From the NCBI RefSeq assembly GCF_000745425.1, contig NZ_KN050689.1, forward strand, positions 129,955 to 193,954: a stretch of DNA of 64,000 bases. The letters are read 5' to 3'. Each line of letters begins with the position of its first letter. Within the stretch, counting starts at the first letter, position 1. Below are positions 27,993 to 37,444 of the stretch, one piece after another. The DNA comes from Beijerinckia mobilis (GTDB lineage Bacteria > Pseudomonadota > Alphaproteobacteria > Rhizobiales > Beijerinckiaceae). A program made the position numbers and the translations under genes. The notes beneath the pieces were generated by a model. That model was not told where the DNA came from. It made no database searches and saw nothing but the letters and a program-made list of their open reading frames with translations.

Positions 27993-30227
27993 ATGAGCGA
28001 TCTCGCCCTTTCCTTCTCGCCTTTGCTGCCCTGGCCGCTTCTTGCCGCCGCCGCACTCGCCGCCATTGCCATCGTCGCGCTCTGGGTGCTTTCGGGGCGA
28101 CGCGGAGCCTTCCTTCGCGGATTGGGGCTCGCGCTCATCCTCCTAGCGCTCTGGGATCCCTCCCTCGTGCGGGAGGACCGCGAAAGCCTGAAGGATATTG
28201 TCGCCGTCGTAGTCGACCGCTCCGGCAGCCAGAGCCTCGGCGAAAGGGCGCTGCAGACCGATGCCGCGCGCGCCGATCTCGAAAAACAGCTGCGCGCGCT
28301 CGGCTCCGTCGAAACGCGTTTCATTACCGCCGGCGATACGATCGGCGGCTCGAACGATGACAGCAATGACGGCACGCGGCTGTTTACCGCACTGAATTCC
28401 GGCCTTTCCGATGTTCCGGCCGAGCGGATCGGCGCGGTCTTCCTCATCACCGACGGCATTGTTCACGATATACCGGCCGATGCGGCAGCGCTCGGCTTCT
28501 CGGCGCCTATTCACGCCCTGATCACCGGCCACGAGGGCGAGCGTGACCGCCGCATCGAACTCATCGAGGCGCCGCGTTTCGGCATTGTCGGGAAGGATCA
28601 GACGATCGAGGCCCGCGTGCTCGATACCGCAAACGGAAACGAGCCGGTCGTCCTGCGCGTGCGGCGTGATGGTGAGCCGGTTGCCGTCTTGCGGGCACGG
28701 CCGGGCGAAAAGCTCCGGGTCCCGGTCAGAATCGAGCACGGCGGTCCGAATGTCGTCGAGCTCGAAGTCGAGACGCTCCCTGGCGAACTCACCGCCCTCA
28801 ACAATAAGGCGGTGCTGACGATCGAGGGTGTGCGCGACAAGCTCAAGGTTCTGCTCGTCTCCGGCGAGCCGCATGCCGGCGAGCGCATGTGGCGCAATCT
28901 CCTGAAATCCGACGCCAATGTGGATCTCGTCCATTTCACCATCCTGCGGCCGCCGGACAAACAGGACGGCACGCCGATCAACGAATTGTCGCTCATCGCC
29001 TTTCCGACCAGCGATCTGTTCGGACGCAAGATCAGCGATTTCGACCTGATCGTCTTCGACCGCTATTCGAACCAGAGCGTGCTGCCCACCGTCTATTTCG
29101 ACAATATCGTGCATTATGTGCGCGAGGGCGGGGCGATGCTGATCGCCGTCGGGCCTGATTTCGCCCGGCCGGATGGTTTGTTCTATTCGCCGCTTGGCCG
29201 CATCACGCCGGCAAGGCCGGACGGCGACGTGACGGAGCGCCCGTTCTATGCGGCGATCAGCCCGATCGGCGAAAAACATCCGGTGACGCGCGGGCTCATG
29301 GGCGCCCTGCCATTTGACGGCTCCCAGTCCACCGCGGCGGATAAGAAAGCATCCGAAAATCCGAACAGCCGCGCAAAAACGTCCCTGCCTCCACCCTGGA
29401 GCCCTTGGTTTCGCCAGATCAACGCGCAGGCAACGCGCGGCACCAGCATTCTCTCCGGCGTCGGCGACAAACCTTTGCTCGTCCTCTCCCGCGAGGGCAA
29501 GGGGCGGGTCGGTCTTCTGCTCAGCGATCAGATGTGGCTATGGGCGCGTGGTTATAAGGGCGGCGGTCCCTATCAGGATTTGCTGCGCCGCCTCGCCCAT
29601 TGGCTGATGAAGGAGCCGGAACTGGAGGAGGAGGCGCTCCGCGCCAGCGTCCAGGGCGGCCAGTTGCGGATCGAGCGCCAGAGCCTGAAGGATTTCCCCG
29701 AGAAAAAGGGCAATGCGGGGCCGGAAGGCCCCAGCGTCACCGTCACCACCCCCTCGGGCAAGACGATCATTCTACCGCTCGCCGCCGCAGAGCCGGGCCT
29801 CTCCCAGGCGAACCTGCGTCCGGAAGAATTCGGTCTTTACCGGATCACCGATGGTACCTTGTCGATTCTTGCCAATGTCGGGCCGGAAAATCCGCGCGAA
29901 TTTCAGGATGTCGTCTCCACTACCGAGAAACTCGCACCGATGGCGCAAGCGACCGGCGGCACGGTGCGGCGTATCGCCGACGGCATGACCGGGGCGGTCA
30001 CCATGCCGCGCATCGTCTCCGTCCGGCCGGGTCTCGTCTATGGCGGCAGCGATTATGTAGCGGTGAAGCGCACCGGCTCGAGCGAGGTGAAGGGGATAGG
30101 GGTCGCGCCGCTCGCCATCGGCTTTCTCGGCCTTGCGGTTCTGCTCAGCGCCTTCCTCCTAACCTGGTTCACCGAAGGACGTTGGCGCGGCGGCCGCGAA
30201 ACGCCGGCAGGAACACCTTCGGCATAA
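27993..30227 (+). CDS. Large membrane protein with VWA/glutamine amidotransferase-like domains
   Basis: A 744-aa protein with two N-terminal membrane helices (PLLAAAALAAIAIVALWVL and GLGLALILLALWD) and a C-terminal helix (LAIGFLGLAVLLSAFLLTWF). Between them, IVAVVVDRSGSQSLGERA resembles a von Willebrand A metal site. KLKVLLVSGEPHAGERMWRNLL and VHYVREGGAMLIAVGPDFA resemble the class I amidotransferase-like domain of the large Bat/DUF-type proteins that usually sit beside MoxR AAA+ and DUF58 genes. No such partners are adjacent here. ATG 27993 is preferred to TTG 27990. Function is inferred only as envelope-associated. Confidence 0.75.
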   Translation: MSDLALSFSPLLPWPLLAAAALAAIAIVALWVLSGRRGAFLRGLGLALILLALWDPSLVREDRESLKDIVAVVVDRSGSQSLGERALQTDAARADLEKQLRALGSVETRFITAGDTIGGSNDDSNDGTRLFTALNSGLSDVPAERIGAVFLITDGIVHDIPADAAALGFSAPIHALITGHEGERDRRIELIEAPRFGIVGKDQTIEARVLDTANGNEPVVLRVRRDGEPVAVLRARPGEKLRVPVRIEHGGPNVVELEVETLPGELTALNNKAVLTIEGVRDKLKVLLVSGEPHAGERMWRNLLKSDANVDLVHFTILRPPDKQDGTPINELSLIAFPTSDLFGRKISDFDLIVFDRYSNQSVLPTVYFDNIVHYVREGGAMLIAVGPDFARPDGLFYSPLGRITPARPDGDVTERPFYAAISPIGEKHPVTRGLMGALPFDGSQSTAADKKASENPNSRAKTSLPPPWSPWFRQINAQATRGTSILSGVGDKPLLVLSREGKGRVGLLLSDQMWLWARGYKGGGPYQDLLRRLAHWLMKEPELEEEALRASVQGGQLRIERQSLKDFPEKKGNAGPEGPSVTVTTPSGKTIILPLAAAEPGLSQANLRPEEFGLYRITDGTLSILANVGPENPREFQDVVSTTEKLAPMAQATGGTVRRIADGMTGAVTMPRIVSVRPGLVYGGSDYVAVKRTGSSEVKGIGVAPLAIGFLGLAVLLSAFLLTWFTEGRWRGGRETPAGTPSA

Positions 30228-30360
30228 GCCTGGGCTGATGGCCGATCCTGATCCCCGCAGGTCTGGAGCGGCCATGTCCCTCCATCTGGATCTGGTCCTT
30301 CCAAAAGCCGTGCGCCACCAAGATGGAGCGAAAGCTCTCCTCCTTGATAAGGCCAAAGCC

Positions 30361-30378
30361 TTTCGGATATATCCGAAA
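30361..30378. repeat. Partial copy of dispersed palindromic repeat
   Basis: An 18-base perfect palindrome with core GGATATATCC, upstream of the UvrD-like gene. It matches the central part of module 2 of the dispersed repeat at 32675-32706 and 57780-57811. The flanking GAGCG arms are not preserved. Confidence 0.6.
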
Positions 30379-30436
30379 CGGTACCCACAAACCCGAGCCT
30401 TTTCAAAACAATGAAATCGCCCTTCACGCGTCATCA

Positions 30437-32584
30437 ATGATCGGTATGAATGATTTCACGGAAGGTCTGAATGCCGAACAACGGGCGGCCGTCGTGACCA
30501 CCGAAGGGGCTGTCCGCGTCATCGCCGGGGCGGGGACCGGCAAGACCAAAGCCTTGACGCAAAGGTTTTGTCATCTCATCGCGACACTCGGCATCATGCC
30601 GAAAAATATCCTCTGCGTTACTTTCACCAATCGCGCGGCACAGGAGATGAAACGGCGGATTCGCGCCGCGCTCGGCGACCTCGATCTCGGTTCCATCTGC
30701 ACATTTCACGCATTCTGCGTACAATTGCTCAAGGAAGACATTCATGTCCTCCATTTTCCGAAGAACTTCATTATTCTCGACATGGAGGACGTCAAACAGA
30801 TCGTCCTGAAAATCTTCACCGATATGGGTTTGACCCTGAAGGATACGACAGTCCAGCGCACGGTGGATGAAGTCATCGAAGCCAAAAAATTGTATGCGAC
30901 AACCTATATCGATGACATCTATCTTCTGGACAATGAGCAGCTGAAGGCACGTTTCGCGACGGCCAGAAGCCGTGAGGATGAAATCTTTCTGCGCTATCTC
31001 TATGAGCAGAAGAAATGCTTCGGCTGCGACTTCAACGATCTCATCAATTTCGCCACCTACATTCTGGAAAAATTCCCCGATGTCCGTGAAAAATGGCAGA
31101 AGCGCATGCACTATGTCATGGTCGATGAATTCCAGGATGTCAGCAAGCGCCAATATAAACTCGCCCGCCTCCTTTCAGGCAAGCACGGCAATCTGTTCAT
31201 CGTCGGCGATCCGGACCAGACGATCTATTCCTGGCGCGGCGCGCATCTGAAACTCTTCCTCGATTTCGACAAAACCTATCCAGCCACGAAGACCATCACA
31301 CTCACCACCAATTATCGCTCGACGCCGCAAATTCTCACGTCCTCCAATAATCTGATTGCGAAAAACACAATCCGCTATCCGAAATCGCTCATTGCGGCAA
31401 AGCCGCCGGGCGATCGGCCCTTGTATTTTCACGCCAAAAGCGATGCCGACGAGGCGCGCTGGATCGCCGACAAAATCCGCGCGCTTGCTGCAGCCGGCGC
31501 GACATTCGGCGAGCATGCGGTGCTTTACCGGTCTCATTACCTTTCCCGCGCCCTGGAAGAACATTTCGTCGACGCGCAGATCCCCTACCGCATCCTGAGT
31601 GGCATCGCCTTTTACAGCCGCAAGGAAATCAAGGATGTCATTTCCTATATGCGGATGGCGACGGCAGCGGATGATCTTGCCTTCCTGCGGACAATCAATA
31701 CGCCACCGAGACGGCTCGGGCGCAAGAAGATCGACCGGCTCAAAGTCCATGCAGAACAGGATGGCCGCTCGCTTTACGAGACATTGAAAAACAATCTCGC
31801 CGCCGACTGGATGAAGGGAACCAAAGCCGCGCTTTATGTGGAGGCGATTGAATTCATGCGCGTACACCGTGCCGGCATGGCTTTGGGGGATGCGCTGCAA
31901 ACATTCCTCGATCGCGTCGGATACGAGGAATTCCTGCGCCTTCAGGGAGACCAGGACCGTCTCGACAATCTTGCCGAATTGAAACGCGCCGTAGCCACCA
32001 TGGGCCTCGATGCCGATGCGACGCTTGAGGATTTTCTCGAACGCGTCGCCCTATTCACCGATCTCGATCAGAACGATAACGCCGAAACCGTCAAACTCAT
32101 GACGATCCATGCGGTCAAGGGCATGGAATTTCCCTCCGTCTTTCTCTGCGGTCTCAGCGAAGGTGTGTTTCCCTCCCGCAAGGCGGATACGCCTGAAGCC
32201 ATGGAAGAGGAACGGCGGCTCGCCTATGTCGCGATGACACGCGCCATGGACAGGCTTTTCCTGAGCGATAGCGAAGGCATCGCCAATAATGGCCTCTTCA
32301 AATTTCCCTCACGCTTCCTCTTTGACGCCGGTGAAGAGACGATCGACTTTGCCGTCCCACTCGATCGTTCCAACCTCACACAAACAAAAGAGGGCCAAGG
32401 GACATCCGACGCCGAAACGCATACATCCATGTTCGAACAGGGAGAACGCGTCGTTCATTCCGTCTTCGGGACTGGCACCATCCTCGACGTGAATAGAGCC
32501 GAAGCTTCCTATTGCATCGCCTTCGATACGCTCGATACCGAACGCAACATCCGGTTCGGGACGGCGCTTGAGAAGATCGAATGA
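30437..32584 (+). CDS. UvrD/PcrA/Rep-like superfamily 1 helicase
   Basis: A 3'-5' DNA helicase of about 715 aa. Motifs seen are LNAEQRAAVVTTEG (Q motif), AGAGTGKTKALTQR (Walker A), TFTNRAAQEMKRRI (Ia), VMVDEFQDVSKRQYKLA (II, here DEFQ), TTNYRSTPQI, KLMTIHAVKGMEFPSVFLCGL (V) and RRLAYVAMTRAMDRLFL (VI). The C-terminal GERVVHSVFGTGTILDVN resembles the RNA-polymerase-binding Tudor-like tail of PcrA. Start is ATG 30437 or 30446; upstream residues from 30323 include repeat-derived sequence and are unlikely. It is monocistronic. Role in repair or replication-transcription conflict is a family inference. Confidence 0.88.
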   Translation: MIGMNDFTEGLNAEQRAAVVTTEGAVRVIAGAGTGKTKALTQRFCHLIATLGIMPKNILCVTFTNRAAQEMKRRIRAALGDLDLGSICTFHAFCVQLLKEDIHVLHFPKNFIILDMEDVKQIVLKIFTDMGLTLKDTTVQRTVDEVIEAKKLYATTYIDDIYLLDNEQLKARFATARSREDEIFLRYLYEQKKCFGCDFNDLINFATYILEKFPDVREKWQKRMHYVMVDEFQDVSKRQYKLARLLSGKHGNLFIVGDPDQTIYSWRGAHLKLFLDFDKTYPATKTITLTTNYRSTPQILTSSNNLIAKNTIRYPKSLIAAKPPGDRPLYFHAKSDADEARWIADKIRALAAAGATFGEHAVLYRSHYLSRALEEHFVDAQIPYRILSGIAFYSRKEIKDVISYMRMATAADDLAFLRTINTPPRRLGRKKIDRLKVHAEQDGRSLYETLKNNLAADWMKGTKAALYVEAIEFMRVHRAGMALGDALQTFLDRVGYEEFLRLQGDQDRLDNLAELKRAVATMGLDADATLEDFLERVALFTDLDQNDNAETVKLMTIHAVKGMEFPSVFLCGLSEGVFPSRKADTPEAMEEERRLAYVAMTRAMDRLFLSDSEGIANNGLFKFPSRFLFDAGEETIDFAVPLDRSNLTQTKEGQGTSDAETHTSMFEQGERVVHSVFGTGTILDVNRAEASYCIAFDTLDTERNIRFGTALEKIE

Positions 32585-32603
32585 GACTATCACTCGTCTC
32601 GTT

Positions 32604-32706
32604 AGAGCATTTTGTCTTTATATTGGATCGCTCTGCGATTCCATTTACCTGAAAATGCTCTAAATTTTCTGGGTGGAGCGTTTCTGGATATATCCGAAAC
32701 GCTCTA
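32604..32706. repeat. Two-module dispersed palindromic repeat
   Basis: Module 1 runs from AGAGCATTTT at 32604 to AAAATGCTCTA at about 32662. Module 2 runs from 32675 to 32706 with GAGCGTTTC, a GGATATATCC core and GAAACGCTCTA. The element fills the gap between the UvrD-like gene and hemH. Similar pairs occur at 38505-38608 and 57745-57811. Confidence 0.8.
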
Positions 32707-32774
32707 GCGACGCATGGCTGTCTGGTCTCAGGCCGAAGAGCGATGGATCACGCTCTTCGCCCTTTGGCCAATTT

Positions 32775-33830
32775 TCAGGGCTTTTCCCGCGCAGGCAGCC
32801 AGCCGCCCAATTCGCGGCGCACCAAAGCGGTGATGACATCCATGCCTTCGGCGCTGGCATTGAGACAGGGCAGGGCCGCATAGGCTTCGCCCCCGGCCTT
32901 CAGGAAGATGTCGCGAATTTCTCCACCGACTTCCTCCAGCGTTTCCAAACAATCGGCGGCGAACCCCGGCATGAAGACGGCGATTTTCTTCACGCCCTCG
33001 GCGGCAAGCCTTTTCACGGTCGCATCGGTTGCCGGGCCGACCCATTCGGCGCGTCCGAAACGCGATTGGAAGGTCGTCGGACAATAGGCTTCTTCAAGCC
33101 CCAAGGCGTCGCGCAGCAGGCGGCCGGTTTCAAGGCAATGATCGTAATAGGGATCTCCTTTCTCCACCACGGCTTTGGGAACGCCGTGGAAGGACTGGAG
33201 AATCACTTCCGGCTCGAAAGAGAGATCGGCGATCGCGCGCCGCGCCGAACGCGCCAGGGCATCGATATAAAAGGGCTCGTCATAATAGGGCGGCGCTATG
33301 CGCAGCGCCGGCTGCCACCGCCGCGCCATCAGAGCCTCGAAAATCTTGTCGGCCACGCTTGCGGTCGTCGCCGCCGCATATTGCGGATAGAGCGGCACGG
33401 CAAGAATGCGCCCGCATCCCTGCCGCAACAGCGCATCAATGCCTTCGGCGATCGAAGGCTTGCCGTAACGCATCGCAAAATCGACGCGGATGTTTTCCGC
33501 TTCCACCGCATTCTCGGTGAAATGGGCGGCAAGTTCCCCGCATTGCGCGCGGGTGATGGTTTTCAGCGGGCTTTCGTCGAGCTTCTTGTCCCAGATGCCG
33601 GCATAACGCCGGCCGCTCGCTCCGGGCCGCGTGGTGAGAATGATACCATGCAGCACCGGCAGCCAGATGAGCCGCGGCGCATCGACCACTCTGCGATCGG
33701 AAAGAAATTCCCGCAGATAGCGGCGCATCGACCAATAATCCGTAGCCTCGGGCGTCCCCAGATTGATGAGGAGTACACCAATGCGCTGCGTCAGCGGCTC
33801 GGCTGCGGAAACGGAAGAGGTTTTTGTCAT
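32775..33830 (-). CDS. hemH: Ferrochelatase
   Basis: HemH inserts ferrous iron into protoporphyrin IX to give protohaem. The 351-aa product has GVLLINLGTPEATDYW near the N-terminus, SLRYGKPSI-like FAMRYGKPSIAEGID, VPLYPQYAAATTASV, the active-site histidine segment QSFHGVPKAVVEKGDPY, TTFQSRFGRAEWVGP and a conserved late stretch MPGFAADCLETLEEVGGE. ATG 33830 is used; the longer frame to 33881 adds an unrelated leader. The other haem genes of the window, hemE and hemJ, are 20 kb away. Confidence 0.95.
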   Translation of the reverse strand: MTKTSSVSAAEPLTQRIGVLLINLGTPEATDYWSMRRYLREFLSDRRVVDAPRLIWLPVLHGIILTTRPGASGRRYAGIWDKKLDESPLKTITRAQCGELAAHFTENAVEAENIRVDFAMRYGKPSIAEGIDALLRQGCGRILAVPLYPQYAAATTASVADKIFEALMARRWQPALRIAPPYYDEPFYIDALARSARRAIADLSFEPEVILQSFHGVPKAVVEKGDPYYDHCLETGRLLRDALGLEEAYCPTTFQSRFGRAEWVGPATDATVKRLAAEGVKKIAVFMPGFAADCLETLEEVGGEIRDIFLKAGGEAYAALPCLNASAEGMDVITALVRRELGGWLPAREKP

Positions 33831-34093
33831 CACCGGACACTCTCGCGGACAATGGGAACCAATACCAAAGGCATTCGGCACTTTGAGACGATGTCATATC
33901 AGTCTCACCACCATGCGCTAAGCATTTCCCGTTTCAAGGCTGCCCGTTCCGCTCTCCCGATGCGCTTTGGCGCTTAGGCTTCGCAAGCAGTGCTTTTCGA
34001 TTTGCAAGCGCGAAAAATTTCCTCGACAGCGACATTCCTTTTCCGGCTTGATGCTCCTCGTGCCAAGCTTCCGCAAAAGGTCCGGTTTTGCCC

Positions 34094-35620
34094 ATGCGAT
34101 ATCCTACCCGCCGTCAGACCCTGCTCTCCGGCCTCGCGGCAAGCGCCAGCCTGTTCACCCGCGCCGCCGAAGCGGAAGGGTCGAAAATTCCGCTGACCTT
34201 TCTCCTTGTCAGCGATCTCTACCGGATCGACGCGGATCCCTTGGGCCGTGGCGGCATCGCCCGGCTGGCCAGCGTGGTGAAAGCCGAACGGGCTCGTGCC
34301 GCCGAACGCCACGGTGCCTTGATCTGCGTCCATGCGGGCGATGCACTTTCGCCAAGTCTGTTTTCGAGCCTCGATCACGGCGCGCATATGATCGCGCTGC
34401 TGAATGAAGTTGGCATCGACGTGTTCGTGCCGGGCAATCATGAATTCGATTTCGGCCCCGCGATCTATCGCCAACGCATGAGCGAGGCGCATTTTTCGAT
34501 CCTCGCCGCCAATCTGCACGAGGCTGATGGCTCGCCCCTGCCCGGCCATCAGGATTCGCTGGTTCTGACGATCGCTGGCCGCACCATTGCCATCATCGGT
34601 GCAACCTATGATGCGACCCGCGCTGTCTCACGTCCGGGCGATCTGCAATTCGGACCAACGGCTTCCACTATTATCGAGAAAGCCAGCACCGCGCGAGCGC
34701 AAGGCGCGGATTTCGTCGCCGCCATCATCCATGCCGATCGGAAGACCGGTAACGACATCATGAAAAGCGGAGCGGTCGATCTCGTTCTCAGCGGTCATAA
34801 TCACGATCTGCATATCGATTTCGACGGCCGTACAGCCTTCATGGAATCAGCGCAGGACGCCAATTATGTGACGAGCGTCGATGTGGATCTCGCCGCTTCT
34901 GGTGGCGGGACCCTCTGGTGGCCGAATTTCCGCATCGCCGATACGCGCGAGATCCTTCCAGATCCATCGATGCAGGCCGAGGTCGATGCCTTGAAGGCAG
35001 ACGTCGCCAAAGGTCTCGCGGCGGCACTGGTGCGAACCGAGACGCCGCTCGACAGCCGCACCCAGATCGTGCGCAGCCAGGAATGTGCGATCGGTAATCT
35101 ATTCGCCGATGCGATCCGTCAGGCGACCGGGGCCGATATCGCTTTGCTCAATGGCGGCGGCATTCGCGGCAATCGCCTTTATGACGCGGGCAGCCTCCTG
35201 ACGCTCGGCAATATCGTCGAGGAATTGCCTTTCGAGAACAAGACGCTGGTGCTTCCCGTCAGCGGCCTGACCCTGCAGCTCGCCATCGAGAACGGACTGT
35301 CTCAGGCGGGCCATCCGAGCGGACGGTTCCCGCATCTTTCCGGAATGCATGTCCTTGCCGATCCGGCACGCCCACCGGGCAGCCGCATTCTCGAGATCCA
35401 TATCGGCGACACGACGCTTGAACCTGACCAGACCTACAGGCTCGCCACCAATGATTATCTGGCGCAGGGTGGCGATGGCTATCTCATGCTCGCGGGCGCT
35501 GGAACAGTCTCTCGCGATTCCGGCAACAGGCTGATCTCCCAGGATGTCGCGGACGCTTTAAAGGGTTTTGGACAGGTCGCTCCGAAAGTCGAAGGCCGGC
35601 TTGTCCTGCGCCTATCGTGA
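34094..35620 (+). CDS. Tat-exported bifunctional metallophosphatase/5'-nucleotidase
   Basis: A 508-aa member of the 5'-nucleotidase family, which hydrolyses extracytoplasmic nucleotides. The N-terminus RYPTRRQTLLSGLAASASLF is a twin-arginine-like signal. Metal-site motifs are VSDLYRID, HAGDALSPS, VPGNHEFDFGP and LVLSGHNHDLHID. The first motif has Tyr where the common D-x-H has His, a change that I recall in some alphaproteobacterial homologues. The C-terminal substrate domain shows IALLNGGGIRGNRL, LPFENKTLVLPVSG and TNDYLAQGGDGYLML. The ATG follows AAAGG; TTG 34088 is a weaker alternative. Confidence 0.9.
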   Translation: MRYPTRRQTLLSGLAASASLFTRAAEAEGSKIPLTFLLVSDLYRIDADPLGRGGIARLASVVKAERARAAERHGALICVHAGDALSPSLFSSLDHGAHMIALLNEVGIDVFVPGNHEFDFGPAIYRQRMSEAHFSILAANLHEADGSPLPGHQDSLVLTIAGRTIAIIGATYDATRAVSRPGDLQFGPTASTIIEKASTARAQGADFVAAIIHADRKTGNDIMKSGAVDLVLSGHNHDLHIDFDGRTAFMESAQDANYVTSVDVDLAASGGGTLWWPNFRIADTREILPDPSMQAEVDALKADVAKGLAAALVRTETPLDSRTQIVRSQECAIGNLFADAIRQATGADIALLNGGGIRGNRLYDAGSLLTLGNIVEELPFENKTLVLPVSGLTLQLAIENGLSQAGHPSGRFPHLSGMHVLADPARPPGSRILEIHIGDTTLEPDQTYRLATNDYLAQGGDGYLMLAGAGTVSRDSGNRLISQDVADALKGFGQVAPKVEGRLVLRLS

Positions 35621-35624
35621 GCCG

Positions 35625-36638
35625 CTAAAACCGCCAGCCGGTCTTGATCACGATACTGCCGGTCCATTGCTTGAAATTGCGGTTCTCGAAATTGGAGAAA
35701 TTCCGCGTATAGGAGCCCTGGAAATCGAGCGCCGGACTGCCGAAGAGAGCCGCGGTCCGTTCGGTGCCGAAGAGAGCGACGGGAACAACATATTCCAGGG
35801 TGGCGATCGGTTCGATTTCGAAATCACGTCTGTGCCTCCCAAGAGCATCGCCATCAAACCAGCGTCCCAGCATCTGCACCGCCAGACTGGCGTTCCATTC
35901 CTCTGAAATCACATAGGAAAGGGATGGAATGAAAAAGACGGCGGAGGAGGCCGGCAGAGGTGTCCGGAAACGCCGCTGGCCGAAGAGCGTCACACCAAGC
36001 GACCAGACCGACGAGGCGCTCGAATTGCGGGTCGGAGTAATCCTGCGCATGTCCGCATCGAAATTGAATCTCTGGTTGAAGCCGACGTTGAGATCGTGCC
36101 GGATCGCGAGCCGGTCTGCAAAAAGGGGCAGAAAATCGGCACGCGGCGCATAGACGATATAGGGAGCAAAACCCTGATCATCGCGCGGGTTGATATATTG
36201 AAGACGGACAGTGCCGGTCGCTTTGTCGACATCCGCGCCTCGCGAATGAACAAAGCGGTCGGTTTCCATGCGGGCGCCAAGCGACAGACGCAACGGCAGG
36301 TCGAAAAGCGGCGTCGCCCAGCCGAGATTTTGGGTCGGGCTGAGTTCGAGCGTCGGGGTTCCATCACGCCGGCTCGATTCCGCATTGGAATTATAGACGA
36401 AAGGCGCCAGCGAGTTGAAGGTGAAACGTGGCGTTCGCAACGGCCTTTCCAGTTCGGGGGCGGTCGCGATCAGATTGTTCAATGGGGAATTGCGCGATCC
36501 CGGCGTCGCCAGCAGGGCATCGATACGCGCATCCATGGCGTCATCGGTGGCGCTGTCGCCCGCGGCCTGCGCCGCAAGCTGCCCGGGCGCCATCAGCACG
36601 GCGATCAACACAAGCAGCGAACCATAAAACCGCATCAT
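35625..36638 (-). CDS. Putative outer-membrane beta-barrel protein
   Basis: A 337-aa exported protein (signal LLVLIAVLMAPGQLAAQA) with no enzyme motif. It is rich in alternating polar/aromatic strands (RLSLGARMETDRFVHS, ATGTVRLQYINP, SYVISEEWNASLAVQMLG, SIVIKTGWRF) and ends in phenylalanine, as expected for a Bam-assembled barrel. It is convergent with the 5'-nucleotidase gene, with four bases between the stops. Transport or structural role is unknown. Confidence 0.65.
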   Translation of the reverse strand: MMRFYGSLLVLIAVLMAPGQLAAQAAGDSATDDAMDARIDALLATPGSRNSPLNNLIATAPELERPLRTPRFTFNSLAPFVYNSNAESSRRDGTPTLELSPTQNLGWATPLFDLPLRLSLGARMETDRFVHSRGADVDKATGTVRLQYINPRDDQGFAPYIVYAPRADFLPLFADRLAIRHDLNVGFNQRFNFDADMRRITPTRNSSASSVWSLGVTLFGQRRFRTPLPASSAVFFIPSLSYVISEEWNASLAVQMLGRWFDGDALGRHRRDFEIEPIATLEYVVPVALFGTERTAALFGSPALDFQGSYTRNFSNFENRNFKQWTGSIVIKTGWRF

Positions 36639-36795
36639 TCGTCCTGAAAATCATTCGTAAGGCATGGGATCTCCCCGATCCGGCCGCCTTCCAGAAACCT
36701 TTGCGCGGCCAGCGAGAGAGGCAGCGAAGAACGCTAGCAAGCTCGGGTGTCAATCGATCAAAGGCGGCCCATCGCCCGCCTCCGAAAGCCTTTGT

Positions 36796-37404
36796 TCAGA
36801 TCAGAAAGATCCTGTTCGGCAGCAGATCCTGTTGATTCTGCGGGGGAAAATGGTCTGCAAGCACTCTTGCACAAAGATCTATGGCTTCGATGAACCCGTC
36901 CGCAAGGCGATCTGCCCGGGCGCCGCCGAGTACGGCCTCCACCGCGCCCTGCCAGATTTGCGGATCCACCTTGTCGGCAATGCCCTCGTCCGCAACGATC
37001 CGGGCATAATGCTCTTCGAGTGAAACGAAGATCAGCACCGCAGCACGATTGCGCGTGCGATGAAGGCCACGAATAAAAAATTGTTCCATCGCCGCCCGAT
37101 GCGCCTCGGTGCGCCGCACCGCATGCGGCACCAAATGCGCGCGGATCGCCGGTGCGCTAAGGATGAGATAGGCGACGATGAAGACGATGAGCTGGGCAAG
37201 CAGAATGCGCTGGATGGAAAGATGGGTGAAGGCGAGAAGCAGCCATGGCGTGGCGAGTGCGCTCACCACCGACCAGGCGACGGGATAAAGCAGATAATCG
37301 GAAGAAGAATGGGCGACGACACAGACGATTTCGCCACTCGTGCGACGCTCCGCCACCTCGATAGCCGCGCCGATTCTGTCCTGATCCGCATCGCTCAATC
37401 GCAT
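36796..37404 (-). CDS. TPM-domain membrane protein
   Basis: A 202-aa protein with the TPM fold (TLP18.3/Psb32/MOLO-1 type) seen in TSGEIVCVVAHSSSDY, AVLIFVSLEEHYARIVADEGIADKV and a C-terminal helix pair. Two hydrophobic segments at about residues 45-62 and 66-90 anchor it in the membrane. It lies about 40 bases downstream of another TPM gene on the same strand, so the two are probably co-transcribed. Some TPM proteins have weak phosphatase activity or act in assembly of membrane complexes; the bacterial role is unclear. Confidence 0.78.
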   Translation of the reverse strand: MRLSDADQDRIGAAIEVAERRTSGEIVCVVAHSSSDYLLYPVAWSVVSALATPWLLLAFTHLSIQRILLAQLIVFIVAYLILSAPAIRAHLVPHAVRRTEAHRAAMEQFFIRGLHRTRNRAAVLIFVSLEEHYARIVADEGIADKVDPQIWQGAVEAVLGGARADRLADGFIEAIDLCARVLADHFPPQNQQDLLPNRIFLI

Positions 37405-37444
37405 AGGACCCTCGCCTTTCTTCGATTCTTTGGCTGATCAGCCC

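Noticed and set aside
28143..29279. Minus-strand 378-codon frame
   Set aside because: Shadow of the VWA/amidotransferase-like gene, which has sensible membrane helices.
30323..30436. N-terminal extension of the UvrD-like protein
   Set aside because: It translates a palindromic repeat and has no ribosome site; helicase homology begins just after 30437.
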